From Bradyrhizobium sp. Ash2021 (GTDB lineage Bacteria > Pseudomonadota > Alphaproteobacteria > Rhizobiales > Xanthobacteraceae), in assembly GCF_031202265.1 (NCBI RefSeq), contig NZ_CP100604.1, forward strand, positions 4,694,501 to 4,758,500: 64,000 bases of DNA, written 5' to 3'. The position numbers and the translations under genes were made by a program. Below the pieces are notes generated by a model. It saw nothing but the letters and a program-made list of their open reading frames with translations, was not told the origin of the DNA and ran no database searches. Positions 31,793-42,532 of this stretch are shown here, piece by piece; the first letter of the stretch is position 1; each line of letters begins with the position of its first letter.

Positions 31793-32241
31793 CGCATAAT
31801 CTCCAGCTCTTGGATCGCTTATCGTTGGTCCCGAAGCGTTTCAATTGTGACGCGAGCGCCGCGTCTGTGCACAGGTCATACCCCGATTCAGCCGGAAATG
31901 CCGTCTCCGAAATGCCACACTCGCCGACGAAGTGAAGGCTCCGCAAGTTAGTGATTTGTTTAGAGTATTCGGACCGGGCCCGACGCAATCGGGTTCCATT
32001 TTGGGTTCCCGGGTGCCGAAATACCGCCCGGTCCCGGCCCTCTGCGAATCGCAAGGAACAAAACTGGAACATTCTGCCGGGCGATGCTATATGTGGATAA
32101 CCGGGGGGTTGCCGCGGGATCGCCAAGCGGGCCATGGCTGCGAGCGTATAGGGTCGCTTTCAAATATCCCAAGGCAGATAGCGAAATCCGAAGTGACGGC
32201 CGGTGTTCGGCCAGTCCGGCAATTTTGAGTGGAGAGCAGCG
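31793..32241. other. Divergent intergenic region porin / ssb
   Basis: This 449-base gap holds the promoters of porin paralogue 2 (minus) and ssb (plus). Apart from the LexA-type box at 32056-32070 no gene or clear promoter was recognised. Confidence 0.5.
32056..32070. promoter_or_regulatory. LexA (SOS) box upstream of ssb
   Basis: GAAC-AAAACTG-GAAC is an exact GAAC-N7-GAAC match, 172 bases before the ssb start. Together with the uvrA box it indicates a LexA regulon in this organism. Confidence 0.7.
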
Positions 32242-32739
32242 ATGGCGGGAAGCGTAAACAAGGTGATTCTGGTCGGTAACCTCGGCAAGGATCCGGAAAT
32301 CCGGCGGACGCAGGATGGCCGGCCGATCGCCAATCTGAGCATCGCGACGTCGGAAACCTGGCGTGACAAGGCGACCGGCGAACGCAAGGAAAAGACCGAG
32401 TGGCATCGCGTCGTGATTTTTTCCGAGCCGCTTTGCAAGATTGTCGAGCAGTATCTGAAAAAGGGCGCCAAGGTTTACATCGAGGGCGCACTGCAGACCC
32501 GCAAATGGACCGACCAGAGCGGCGTCGAGAAATACTCGACCGAGGTGGTGCTGCAGGGCTTCAACTCGACGCTGACCATGCTCGATGGCCGCAGCGGCGG
32601 CGGGGGCGGCAGTTTCGGGCCCGACGAGTCGGGCGGCGATTTTGGTGCGGGCGGGCCATCGAGTTCCGCACCGCGCCGGGCTGTGGCGGCCGGTGCCGGC
32701 GCACGCAACAGCGATATGGACGACGATATTCCGTTCTGA
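32242..32739 (+). CDS. ssb: Single-stranded DNA-binding protein
   Basis: 165 residues. The N-terminal OB fold begins [20 protein letters not shown] and includes TEWHRVVIF and [18 protein letters not shown] Gly/Ser-rich linker (~115-155) leads to the acidic tip DDDIPF that recruits replication and repair proteins. The ATG at 32242 has GGAGAG upstream; a start 13 codons earlier is outside the fold. It protects ssDNA in replication and recombination. Confidence 0.97.
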   Translation: MAGSVNKVILVGNLGKDPEIRRTQDGRPIANLSIATSETWRDKATGERKEKTEWHRVVIFSEPLCKIVEQYLKKGAKVYIEGALQTRKWTDQSGVEKYSTEVVLQGFNSTLTMLDGRSGGGGGSFGPDESGGDFGAGGPSSSAPRRAVAAGAGARNSDMDDDIPF

Positions 32740-32903
32740 TCGCAGCACAGGTTCAGAATCGGTTTGCGTGACGCCGGGATAGGCGGTGTCGCGCGAACCG
32801 ATTCGGTCTGTTTTCAACATTAATAAATTTCCACAATATATTGATTTCAAAGGAAAATCGCGGTTTCGCTGCTGCGTTTCGACTGGCTTTGACTTCAATC
32901 GAT

Positions 32904-32938
32904 GTTAATGATATTAACATGATGTTAATGGTATTAAC
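32904..32938. promoter_or_regulatory. Two operator-like palindromes 20 bp apart
   Basis: GTTAATGATATTAAC (32904-32918) and GTTAATGGTATTAAC (32924-32938) are each a perfect GTTAAT-N3-ATTAAC palindrome, with centres exactly 20 bases (two helical turns) apart. They lie 66 bases upstream of the DUF2306 gene in a locally AT-rich gap. They look like a cooperative site for a dimeric repressor; the regulator is unknown. Confidence 0.7.
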
Positions 32939-33003
32939 ACAAGGAAATCGATCTGGCGTTTCGATCATTTCCATTCCCGATTTGAATTTCTGGAGCGCCC
33001 GCA

Positions 33004-33402
33004 ATGAGCCTCGCGCCGCTGCTTGATGCCGCTCCCGCGATTCCCGTTCATGCCTTCGCGGCGATGGCTGCGTTCGCGCTCGGCCTCGTCCAGTTCGCCG
33101 CACCGAAGGGAACGCTGCCGCATCGGACGATCGGCTGGATCTGGGTCGGCCTGATGGCCATGGTGGCGATCAGCTCGTTCTGGATCCACCAGATCCGACT
33201 GCTCGGCCCCTGGAGCCCGATCCATCTGCTGTCGATCTTCACCTTGATCGTGCTCCCGATCGCGGTATGGCGGGCGCATCATCATGACGTCACCGCTCAC
33301 CGCCGCATCATGATCTTCATTTTCGCCGGTGCGCTCGTGGTCGCGGGGCTGTTCACTTTGGTGCCCGGACGGATCATGCACGCGGTGGTTTTTGGCCATT
33401 AG
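33004..33402 (+). CDS. DUF2306-type small membrane protein
   Basis: 132 residues with four predicted membrane helices (~13-32, 43-60, 72-88, 105-125). PHRTIGWIWV after the first helix and HDVTAHRRIMIFIFAGAL before the last match DUF2306, a family of unknown role. It stands alone between ssb and gyrA, behind a pair of operator-like palindromes, so its expression is probably specifically controlled. Confidence 0.8.
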   Translation: MSLAPLLDAAPAIPVHAFAAMAAFALGLVQFAAPKGTLPHRTIGWIWVGLMAMVAISSFWIHQIRLLGPWSPIHLLSIFTLIVLPIAVWRAHHHDVTAHRRIMIFIFAGALVVAGLFTLVPGRIMHAVVFGH

Positions 33403-33607
33403 CAGGTGCCTCGGACAAACGGTTTTTCCGATTCATTTCCAGGCGCCGAAATGGCCGGTTCCGCGGGCCTGGCGGCGGACCTCGGCAACCCGGTAAGTCT
33501 CTGAAAAAACGAAGGGAAAAACAGCGCTGCGGAACCGTCTTGGGGTGGTTATCGGAGCCCCGATACGCTATATGATTCCTTGAAATCGAATTGACCGGAT
33601 TCCCCCT

Positions 33608-36337
<2,730 letters not shown>

Positions 36338-36345
36338 TGTCCGGC

Positions 36346-36385
36346 GTCATTCGGGGGCGATGCGAAGCATCGAACCCGGAATGAC
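36346..36385. repeat. GTCATTC-GGG palindrome, minimal form
   Basis: GTCATTCGGGGGCGATGCGA continues through AGCATCGAACCCGGAATGAC: outer arms GTCATTC-GGG / CCC-GGAATGAC enclose an inner CGATGCGAAGCATCG hairpin. It sits between the convergent gyrA and kup stops and may serve as a bidirectional terminator. Confidence 0.8.
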
Positions 36386-36395
36386 GCGGAAACCG

Positions 36396-38303
36396 CTAAA
36401 TCTCGATCTCGGTCCCGAACTCCACCACCTGCTTGGTCGGCACGCCGAAGAACGCCGCCGAGCGTTCGGCGTTGCGCTGCAGGAACGCGAACACCGACTC
36501 CCGCCATACCCACATGCCCGGAACATCCTCGCGCGGGATGATGGTTTCGCGGCCGATGTAATAGGTGATGTCGGTGAGATCGATGCCGGGCAGCTTGCCT
36601 TGTTTGCAGGCCAGGATCAGCCCATCATAGATGGTCGGGTACTGCATGAAGCCGTAATGCAGGATGACCCGCGTAATGCCCGGGATCACCTCGATCACCT
36701 CGGCGCGCTCCTCATCGGAGATGCGCGGGGATTCCTCGATCAGCACCGTGACCAGCACCACGCGCTGGTGCAGCACGTGGTTGTGCTTGACGAATTGCGT
36801 CAGCGCCAGCGGCACGCCCTTGGGCGACGACGCCAGGAACACGGCGGTCCCCGACAGTCTCGCATGACACTTGTTGATGGCGGTCTCGATCAAATCCTCT
36901 TCCGGCTGACGCAGGGCGCCGCGGGCCCGCTCGACCAGTCTGACGCCGCTGCGCCAGGTCAGCATCAGGAACGCGACGAAGGCTGCGAGCAGCAGCGGAA
37001 ACCAGCCGCCCTCGAACAATTTGACCGAGTTGGCGGCAAAGAAGATCACGTCGATGACGAAGAAAAAGCCGTTGACCGCGATCACGATGAACGGCGAATA
37101 GCCCCACTGGATCGCAACCAAAGCCGCGAGCAACGTAGTAATCGCCATCAATAGCGACACCGCGATGCCATAGGCGCCGGCGAGCGCGTCCGAGCTGCCG
37201 AAGCTCAGCACGGCGCCCAAGGTCGCGGCGGCCAGGAGCCAGTTCACCAGCGGCACATAGATCTGGCCGATCGCATCCCCCGTGGTGTGCCGGATCAGCA
37301 TCCGCGGCAGGAAGCCGAGCTGGATCGATTGCTGGGTCAGCGAGAACACGCCGGAAATGATCGCCTGCGAAGCGATCACGGTGGCGAGCGCCGAGAACGC
37401 GACCAGCGGGTAGTGCAGCCATTCGGGTGCAAGCTGGAAGAACGGATTATCGATCGCGGTCGGATCGGAGACGAGCAGGCCGGCCTGGCCGAAGTAATTC
37501 AGCAGCAGCGCGGGCAGGCAGACCGCGAACCAGGCGAGCCGGATCGGGAAGCGGCCGAAATGCCCCATGTCGGCATACATCGCTTCGCCGCCGGTTACGG
37601 CGAGGAACGCGGCGCCGAGGATGGCGAAGCTGATGTGGAAATCCTGATGGATCAGGAATTCGAACGCATAGAGCGGGCTCAGCGCTTCCAGCACCGCCGG
37701 CGCCTTCACGATGCCATGGATGCCGAGCGCCGCAAGAACGATGAACCATGCGAGCATCACGGGGCCGAAGATCCGGCCGATGAAACCGGTGCCTTGCTTC
37801 TGCATGATGAACAGACCGATCAGAATGACGATCGTGATCGGCACCACGGCCGGCGCCAGCGACGGCTCGTCCACCTTCAGACCTTCGATCGCGCTCAGCA
37901 CCGAAATCGCCGGCGTGATTGCGCCGTCGCCGTAAAGCAGCGCGGCGCCGACAAGGCCGACGACCAGAAGCTGCGCGCGCCACGTCCCCGGCCGGGCATT
38001 GCGCGCGTGGAGCAGTGCGAGCAGCGCGACGATGCCGCCTTCGCCGCGGTTGTCGGCGCGCAGGATCAGGAGGGCGTATTTCAGTGAAATGATCAGGATC
38101 AGCGCCCACAGGATCAGGGACACCACGCCGAGGATGTCCTCCTGGGTAACCGTTCCGCCATGGGCGGCGGCCTTGGCGGCTTCCTTCAGCGCATAGAGAG
38201 GGCTGGTGCCTATGTCGCCATAGACGACGCCGAGGGCGCCGAGCGTTGCTGCGAGGGGGAGTGGGCTTGGATGGCCGGCGGCGATGGCGGGCGTACTGGT
38301 CAC
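36396..38303 (-). CDS. kup: Potassium uptake protein, Kup family
   Basis: A 635-residue proton-coupled K+ transporter of the inner membrane with about 12 membrane helices in the first ~450 residues and a cytoplasmic C-terminal domain. The family signature GVVYGDIGTSPLYALKE lies near the N terminus; LLYGDGAITPAISVLSAIEG, FGPVMLAWF and GGEAMYADMGHFG follow. GTG 38303 is chosen because GGGGG lies eight bases before it; a TTG at 38318 would add five residues. It is convergent with gyrA. Confidence 0.94.
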   Translation of the reverse strand: MTSTPAIAAGHPSPLPLAATLGALGVVYGDIGTSPLYALKEAAKAAAHGGTVTQEDILGVVSLILWALILIISLKYALLILRADNRGEGGIVALLALLHARNARPGTWRAQLLVVGLVGAALLYGDGAITPAISVLSAIEGLKVDEPSLAPAVVPITIVILIGLFIMQKQGTGFIGRIFGPVMLAWFIVLAALGIHGIVKAPAVLEALSPLYAFEFLIHQDFHISFAILGAAFLAVTGGEAMYADMGHFGRFPIRLAWFAVCLPALLLNYFGQAGLLVSDPTAIDNPFFQLAPEWLHYPLVAFSALATVIASQAIISGVFSLTQQSIQLGFLPRMLIRHTTGDAIGQIYVPLVNWLLAAATLGAVLSFGSSDALAGAYGIAVSLLMAITTLLAALVAIQWGYSPFIVIAVNGFFFVIDVIFFAANSVKLFEGGWFPLLLAAFVAFLMLTWRSGVRLVERARGALRQPEEDLIETAINKCHARLSGTAVFLASSPKGVPLALTQFVKHNHVLHQRVVLVTVLIEESPRISDEERAEVIEVIPGITRVILHYGFMQYPTIYDGLILACKQGKLPGIDLTDITYYIGRETIIPREDVPGMWVWRESVFAFLQRNAERSAAFFGVPTKQVVEFGTEIEI

Positions 38304-38430
38304 TGGCAAGACCCCCAAGGACGTTGCATCGCGCCCGCCGGATCATCCGAAGCGCGCGATCAAGCGTCAGTCTGCGACGACACGCCGCAAATTACCATGG
38401 GGTGTTTTGTGACTGTGGGGTGGACGGTCC

Positions 38431-38691
38431 TTATGGGGTGCGGTCAGCGGTAACCAGGCGCGCTTCATGGATCGGCGCCGCCTTGGTGCCGGCAACGCGA
38501 AGGCAGGAAGCCTCGAAATTCGGCCAGGCCTGCTGCGAGCAGTCCCTGCCGACCGCGCGGACGTCCAGACGGTCAGCCTTGGCGAGGGCCTGGGGTACGC
38601 TGGCTTCCACCTGCGGGGCGAAGCCGGGGAGAATGGTGAGTGCGGTAGCGACGAGCGCAGCAACAGCGATGGCAGAAAGTGCCTTGATCAT
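38431..38691 (-). CDS. Small exported protein of unknown function
   Basis: 86 residues with a signal peptide (MIKALSAIAVAALVATALTI) and a short mature part containing DRLDVRAVGRDCSQQAWPNF and two cysteines that could form a disulfide. AGGGGA about seven bases before the ATG supports the start. I recall similar proteins in Bradyrhizobium; no function is known. It is divergent from coaD across a region with repeated GTTTCGTC words. Confidence 0.75.
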   Translation of the reverse strand: MIKALSAIAVAALVATALTILPGFAPQVEASVPQALAKADRLDVRAVGRDCSQQAWPNFEASCLRVAGTKAAPIHEARLVTADRTP

Positions 38692-38788
38692 GACGGTCCC
38701 CTGTCATTGGGCCTTCGCGGCCCGTCGTTTCGTTGTGAACTTACTAACCAGCACAGGTTTCCGGCCGTCTTCGCCAAGCCCGAAAATG

Positions 38789-38836
38789 GTTTCGTCCCGC
38801 CTGAGTTTTGTTTCGTCGTCCATTGGCGGACGAAAC
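38789..38836. promoter_or_regulatory. Cluster of GTTTCGTC sites with a 27-bp palindrome
   Basis: GTTTCGTC occurs at 38789-38796 and 38810-38817, exactly 21 bases apart, and inverted (GACGAAAC) at 38829-38836. The last two form an interrupted palindrome with CCATTGG at its centre. It lies between the divergent small exported-protein gene and coaD. It looks like a multi-site operator for an unidentified regulator. Confidence 0.5.
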
Positions 38837-38963
38837 ATTGTCGGTTCGCTAAGGAGACGCCGGGACCCCGGGACTGGTTCATTGACTGACGCCAAATAAA
38901 AACCCTGCCGGCTGGGGAACCAGGCTGGCTTGCCGGGCCGCCCGGGGCGGGTTAGAGGGGGCT

Positions 38964-39461
38964 ATGCCCCGTATCGCGCTTTATCCCGGCTCCTTTGACC
39001 CCGTCACCAACGGCCATCTGGATGTCGTCAAACACGCCGTCTTGCTGTGTGACCGGCTGATCGTCGCCATCGGGGTCCATCCCGGCAAAAAGCCGCTGTT
39101 TTCGACGGAAGAGCGCCTGGACATGGTCCGAGCAGTATTCGGTCCGATCGCGAAGGCGGCCGGCTGTGGCTTCGACTGCACCACATATGACAATCTCACG
39201 GTCACAGCCGCCCAGAAGGCGGCCGCGACCATCATGATTCGGGGTCTGCGCGACGGCACCGACCTCGACTACGAAATGCAGATCGCGGGCATGAACGAAA
39301 CCATGGCGCCCGAGGTGCACACCGTGTTTGTTCCGGCCTCGGTCGCCGTCCGCCCGATCACCGCCACACTGGTGCGCCAAATCGCGCAGATGGGCGGCAA
39401 CGTATCCGCCTTCGTGCCGTCATCGGTCGCTGCTCAGCTCAAGACCAAATTCGCCAGCTAG
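38964..39461 (+). CDS. coaD: Phosphopantetheine adenylyltransferase
   Basis: A 165-residue enzyme of coenzyme A synthesis that transfers AMP to 4'-phosphopantetheine. The nucleotidyltransferase signature [19 protein letters not shown] contains the T/HxGH motif, and [21 protein letters not shown] is the conserved mid-region. GAGGGGG upstream of the ATG supports the start. It is followed by two cyclophilin genes in the same direction, probably one transcription unit. Confidence 0.97.
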   Translation: MPRIALYPGSFDPVTNGHLDVVKHAVLLCDRLIVAIGVHPGKKPLFSTEERLDMVRAVFGPIAKAAGCGFDCTTYDNLTVTAAQKAAATIMIRGLRDGTDLDYEMQIAGMNETMAPEVHTVFVPASVAVRPITATLVRQIAQMGGNVSAFVPSSVAAQLKTKFAS

Positions 39462-39508
39462 CGGGCGTTCCGCGCCCCGATATCCGACCTCTCGACCCCG
39501 GAGTTTTC

Positions 39509-40072
39509 ATGATCCGAATTTTCGCCATTCTCGCTGCGCTGGTTTGCGCGGCCCCCGCGATCGCCCAGCCGTTGCCGGCCAATCTCGACAAGGCGAATGC
39601 GATCGTGATCGACACCACCAAAGGCCGCATCGTCATCAAGCTCAGAACCGACATCGCGCCGGGGCATGCCGAGCGGCTCAAGCAGCTTGCGCGCGAGGGC
39701 TACTACAACAACGTGCCGTTCCACCGGGTGATGGACGGCTTCATGGCGCAGACTGGCGATGGCCAGAATTTCAACGGCACCGGCGGTTCGAAATATCCGA
39801 ACCTGAAGGCCGAATTCTCCAACGTGCCGTTCAAGCGCGGCATCGTCGGCATGGCCCGCCGCGGCGACAGCAACGATTCCGCCAACTCGCAGTTCTTCAT
39901 CATGTTCGCGGACGGCTCCAGCCTGAACGGCCAGTACACTGTGATCGGGGAGGTCGTCTCGGGAATGGATGTGGTCGACAAGCTGAAGAAGTCGCCGCCG
40001 GGATCGTCGAGCGGTCAGGTCACCGATCCCGACAAGATGGTGAAGGTGCAAGTCGCATCCGACATCAAGTGA
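39509..40072 (+). CDS. Periplasmic cyclophilin-type peptidyl-prolyl isomerase
   Basis: 187 residues: a signal peptide (MIRIFAILAALVCAAPAIAQ) followed by a cyclophilin domain. The catalytic region is VPFHRVMDGFMAQTGDG with the active-site Arg, and NSQFFIMFADGSSLNGQYTV is the second signature. It assists folding of exported proteins. GGAG five bases before the ATG supports the start. It forms a compartment-paired set with the signal-less cyclophilin 430 bases downstream. Confidence 0.93.
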   Translation: MIRIFAILAALVCAAPAIAQPLPANLDKANAIVIDTTKGRIVIKLRTDIAPGHAERLKQLAREGYYNNVPFHRVMDGFMAQTGDGQNFNGTGGSKYPNLKAEFSNVPFKRGIVGMARRGDSNDSANSQFFIMFADGSSLNGQYTVIGEVVSGMDVVDKLKKSPPGSSSGQVTDPDKMVKVQVASDIK

Positions 40073-40086
40073 GGCAAGGCTGAACC

Positions 40087-40527
40087 ATGGCGGCGCCGCG
40101 CAGCAAGCCATTTCCCTGGTTTGCCGCACCGCTGTTGCTGCTCGCATTGTCGGCGCCGGTGCGGGCTGAACCCGAGCGGCTCGACACCATCAGGGACGTC
40201 GTCGTCAGGCTGCATCGCTGCTGGAAGCCGCCGCCGCTGTCGAGCGCCAACCCGATTGACATCACGGTCGTCGTCAGTTTCAACCGCGAGGGCGTCATTC
40301 TCGGCCATCCCCGGATCACCTATGAATCCGAGCAGGCCAGCGACAACGACCGGGTGCAGTACCGGATCGCGGTGATGGAGACATTGCAACGCTGCACGCC
40401 GTTGCCATTTACCGAAGGACTGGGCGGTGCCGTTGCCGGCCGTCCGTTCGCGATCCCTTTCAGAACCCGTAAATCCCCACCCAGAACCGAAGAGAAAAGA
40501 GCATGGCTGTCACCGAAAATACTTTGA
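40087..40527 (+). CDS. Exported TonB-C/TolA-C-like protein
   Basis: 146 residues with a signal peptide ending near APVRAEPE. The mature part (VVVRLHRCWKPPP, then ITVVVSFNREGVILGHPRI and FAIPF near the end) resembles the C-terminal domains of TonB and TolA that contact outer-membrane partners, but there is no membrane anchor or proline spacer. Function is unknown. It lies between two cyclophilin genes and overlaps the second by 25 bases. Confidence 0.7.
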   Translation: MAAPRSKPFPWFAAPLLLLALSAPVRAEPERLDTIRDVVVRLHRCWKPPPLSSANPIDITVVVSFNREGVILGHPRITYESEQASDNDRVQYRIAVMETLQRCTPLPFTEGLGGAVAGRPFAIPFRTRKSPPRTEEKRAWLSPKIL

Positions 40528-40967
40528 TCCTTGAAACCACCCAGGGTCCCGTCACCATCGAAATGCGGCCCGATCTTGCACCGGGCCATGTCGCGCGGAT
40601 CAAGGAACTGGTGCGCGAGGGATTTTACGACGGCATCGTGTTCCATCGCGTGATCGAGGGCTTTATGGCGCAGACCGGCTGCCCGCACGGCACCGGTACC
40701 GGCGGCTCCGGCAAGAAGCTCAAGGCGGAATTCAACAAGGAACCGCATGTGCGCGGCACCACCTCGATGGCGCGCGCGGCGAGCCCGGATTCCGGCGACA
40801 GCCAGTTCTTCATCTGCTTCGACGACGCCTCCTTCCTCAACGGCCAGTACACGGTCTGGGGCAAGGTGACCGAAGGCATGGAGAACGTCGACAAGATCAA
40901 GCGCGGCGAGCCGGTGAAGAATCCCGACAAGATCGTCAAGGCGCACATGGCCGCCGACGCGGCTTAA
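40503..40967 (+). CDS. Cytoplasmic cyclophilin-type peptidyl-prolyl isomerase
   Basis: 154 residues without a signal peptide, corresponding to PpiB-type cyclophilins. Catalytic residues are in IVFHRVIEGFMAQTGCP and DSQFFICFDDASFLNGQYTVWG. It accelerates proline isomerisation in cytosolic proteins. It overlaps the preceding gene and is the last of the coaD-ppi cluster; a nested palindromic repeat follows directly after its stop. Confidence 0.93.
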   Translation: MAVTENTLILETTQGPVTIEMRPDLAPGHVARIKELVREGFYDGIVFHRVIEGFMAQTGCPHGTGTGGSGKKLKAEFNKEPHVRGTTSMARAASPDSGDSQFFICFDDASFLNGQYTVWGKVTEGMENVDKIKRGEPVKNPDKIVKAHMAADAA

Positions 40968-40976
40968 CCTCGCGCT

Positions 40977-41076
40977 GTCATTCCGGGGCACGCGTCAGCG
41001 TGAACTATGATGCGCAATTGCGCATCTGAGAATCTCGAGATTCCGGGTTCGCATCTTCGGTGCGCCCCGGAATGAC
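40977..41076. repeat. GTCATTC-GGG modular nested-hairpin repeat
   Basis: Outer arms GTCATTCCGGGGC / GCCCCGGAATGAC enclose three smaller hairpins: CACGCGTCAGCGTG, ATGCGCAATTGCGCAT and GAATCTCGAGATTC followed by CGGGTTC. It shares the GAATCTCGAGATTCCGGGT module with the copy at 53398-53538. Confidence 0.85.
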
Positions 41077-41106
41077 GCCAACGGCCACGCTGGAGCGCAT
41101 TGCGCC

Positions 41107-42177
41107 ATGCGCACCGATCTCTTCGACTTCGAACTTCCGCCCGAAAGCATCGCGCTGCGGCCGGCGAGCCCGCGCGATTCCGCGCGGATGCTGGTGGTGC
41201 AGCCGGACGGTGTGTTGCGCGACCGCACCGTCGCCGAGCTGCCGCAATGGCTGGAGCCTGGCGACCAGCTGGTCGTCAACGACACCAAGGTGATCTCGGC
41301 CCAGCTCAAGGGGCGCCGCATCGGTAGGGAAACCGAACCCAAGATCGAGGCGACATTGATAAAACGCCTCGACGGTTCGCGCTGGCAGGCGCTGGTCAAG
41401 CCCGCAAAAAAACTGGCGCCGGGCGACGTGGTGCGCTTCGGCAATGAAGGAAAAGTCTGCCTGCTCGGTCACCTCGACGCCGAGGTCGAGGCCAAGGGCG
41501 AAGACGGCGAGATCACGCTGTCGTTTTCGTTTCACGGGCCGACGCTCGACCAGGCCATCGCCGATCTCGGCGCGCCGCCGCTGCCGCCTTACATCGCCTC
41601 CAAACGCACGCCCGACGATCGCGACGCTGCCGACTACCAGACCATGTTCGCGGCCAATGAGGGCGCGGTTGCCGCCCCCACGGCCGGATTGCACTTCACG
41701 CCGGCGCTGGAAGCGGCTTTGCGCGGCCGCGGCGTCGAGCTGCATCGGCTGACGCTGCATGTCGGGGCAGGGACGTTTCTGCCGGTCAAGGTCGAGGAGA
41801 CATCCGAGCACAAGATGCACGCCGAATGGGGCTGCATCTCGCCCGAGACCGCAGCGGCATTGAACGCGGCGCGCGCTAAAGGCGGCCGCATCGTCGCGGT
41901 CGGAACCACGTCGTTGCGGCTGTTGGAAAGTGCTACCGCCGAGGACGGTACCATCCAGCCGTTCGACGGGGAGACCTCGATCTTCATCACCCCGGGCTAC
42001 CGCTTCCGCGCGGTCGATATTCTCTTGACCAACTTCCATCTGCCGCGCTCGACGCTGTTCATGCTGGTGTCGGCCTTCGCTGGCCTCGAGACCATGAAAC
42101 ACGCCTACGCCCACGCGATTGCCGGCGGTTATCGCTTCTATTCCTATGGCGACGCCACTTTGCTGTTTCGCAAGTAA
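41107..42177 (+). CDS. queA: S-adenosylmethionine:tRNA ribosyltransferase-isomerase
   Basis: A 356-residue enzyme that transfers the ribosyl part of SAM to preQ1 at position 34 of tRNA, giving epoxyqueuosine. Recognisable segments are [20 protein letters not shown] at the N terminus, [57 protein letters not shown] and [19 protein letters not shown]. It is the step after Tgt, whose gene lies 5.6 kb downstream. Confidence 0.97.
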   Translation: MRTDLFDFELPPESIALRPASPRDSARMLVVQPDGVLRDRTVAELPQWLEPGDQLVVNDTKVISAQLKGRRIGRETEPKIEATLIKRLDGSRWQALVKPAKKLAPGDVVRFGNEGKVCLLGHLDAEVEAKGEDGEITLSFSFHGPTLDQAIADLGAPPLPPYIASKRTPDDRDAADYQTMFAANEGAVAAPTAGLHFTPALEAALRGRGVELHRLTLHVGAGTFLPVKVEETSEHKMHAEWGCISPETAAALNAARAKGGRIVAVGTTSLRLLESATAEDGTIQPFDGETSIFITPGYRFRAVDILLTNFHLPRSTLFMLVSAFAGLETMKHAYAHAIAGGYRFYSYGDATLLFRK

Positions 42178-42341
42178 TTGAAGCGTAACCTTCTGGCGCC
42201 ATTGATTCGACGCGTGGCTGGCCCGTCATGATGGCTCGCATCAGTGTTTTGCGCGCAGTGAACCGCGGTCGCGTTCGCGAGTTCAATGCATCACGGAAGG
42301 AACCCCCGTTGGGGGCGCCGGAAGTTGAAACGGGATAAGCA

Positions 42342-42488
42342 ATGACGGTCTGAATTTACGTCGATACCGGCAAGCTGGTTGGCGACCGCGATCACCTGAA
42401 GGTCTTTGCAAACGAGGACGCGGTCGAAACGTGGTTTCAGGAAAACGATCCGGAGCACGTCGCGTTCGAATATGAGGTTCTGGAATGA
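42342..42488 (+). pseudogene. Small gene interrupted by a TGA at codon 4
   Basis: Reading from ATG 42342 gives M-T-V-stop, then an uninterrupted 44-codon frame (IYVDTGKLVGDRDHLKVF, later AVETWFQENDPEHVAF, ending EYEVLE) to TGA 42488. I recall intact ~48-residue Bradyrhizobium proteins of this kind beginning M-x-x-W-IYVD, so the TGA looks like a Trp codon (TGG) changed to stop. The coding style after the stop is well preserved, suggesting a recent lesion or a sequencing error. Its function when intact is unknown. Confidence 0.65.
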
Positions 42489-42532
42489 ACCGTATCGGTC
42501 CTTTCCGATCTGCGAATGTCCCGCGCTAACTC

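Noticed and set aside
31993..32008. GTTC-N8-GTTC upstream of ssb as a second LexA box
   Set aside because: Spacing is eight, not seven; the exact N7 site at 32056-32070 is preferred.
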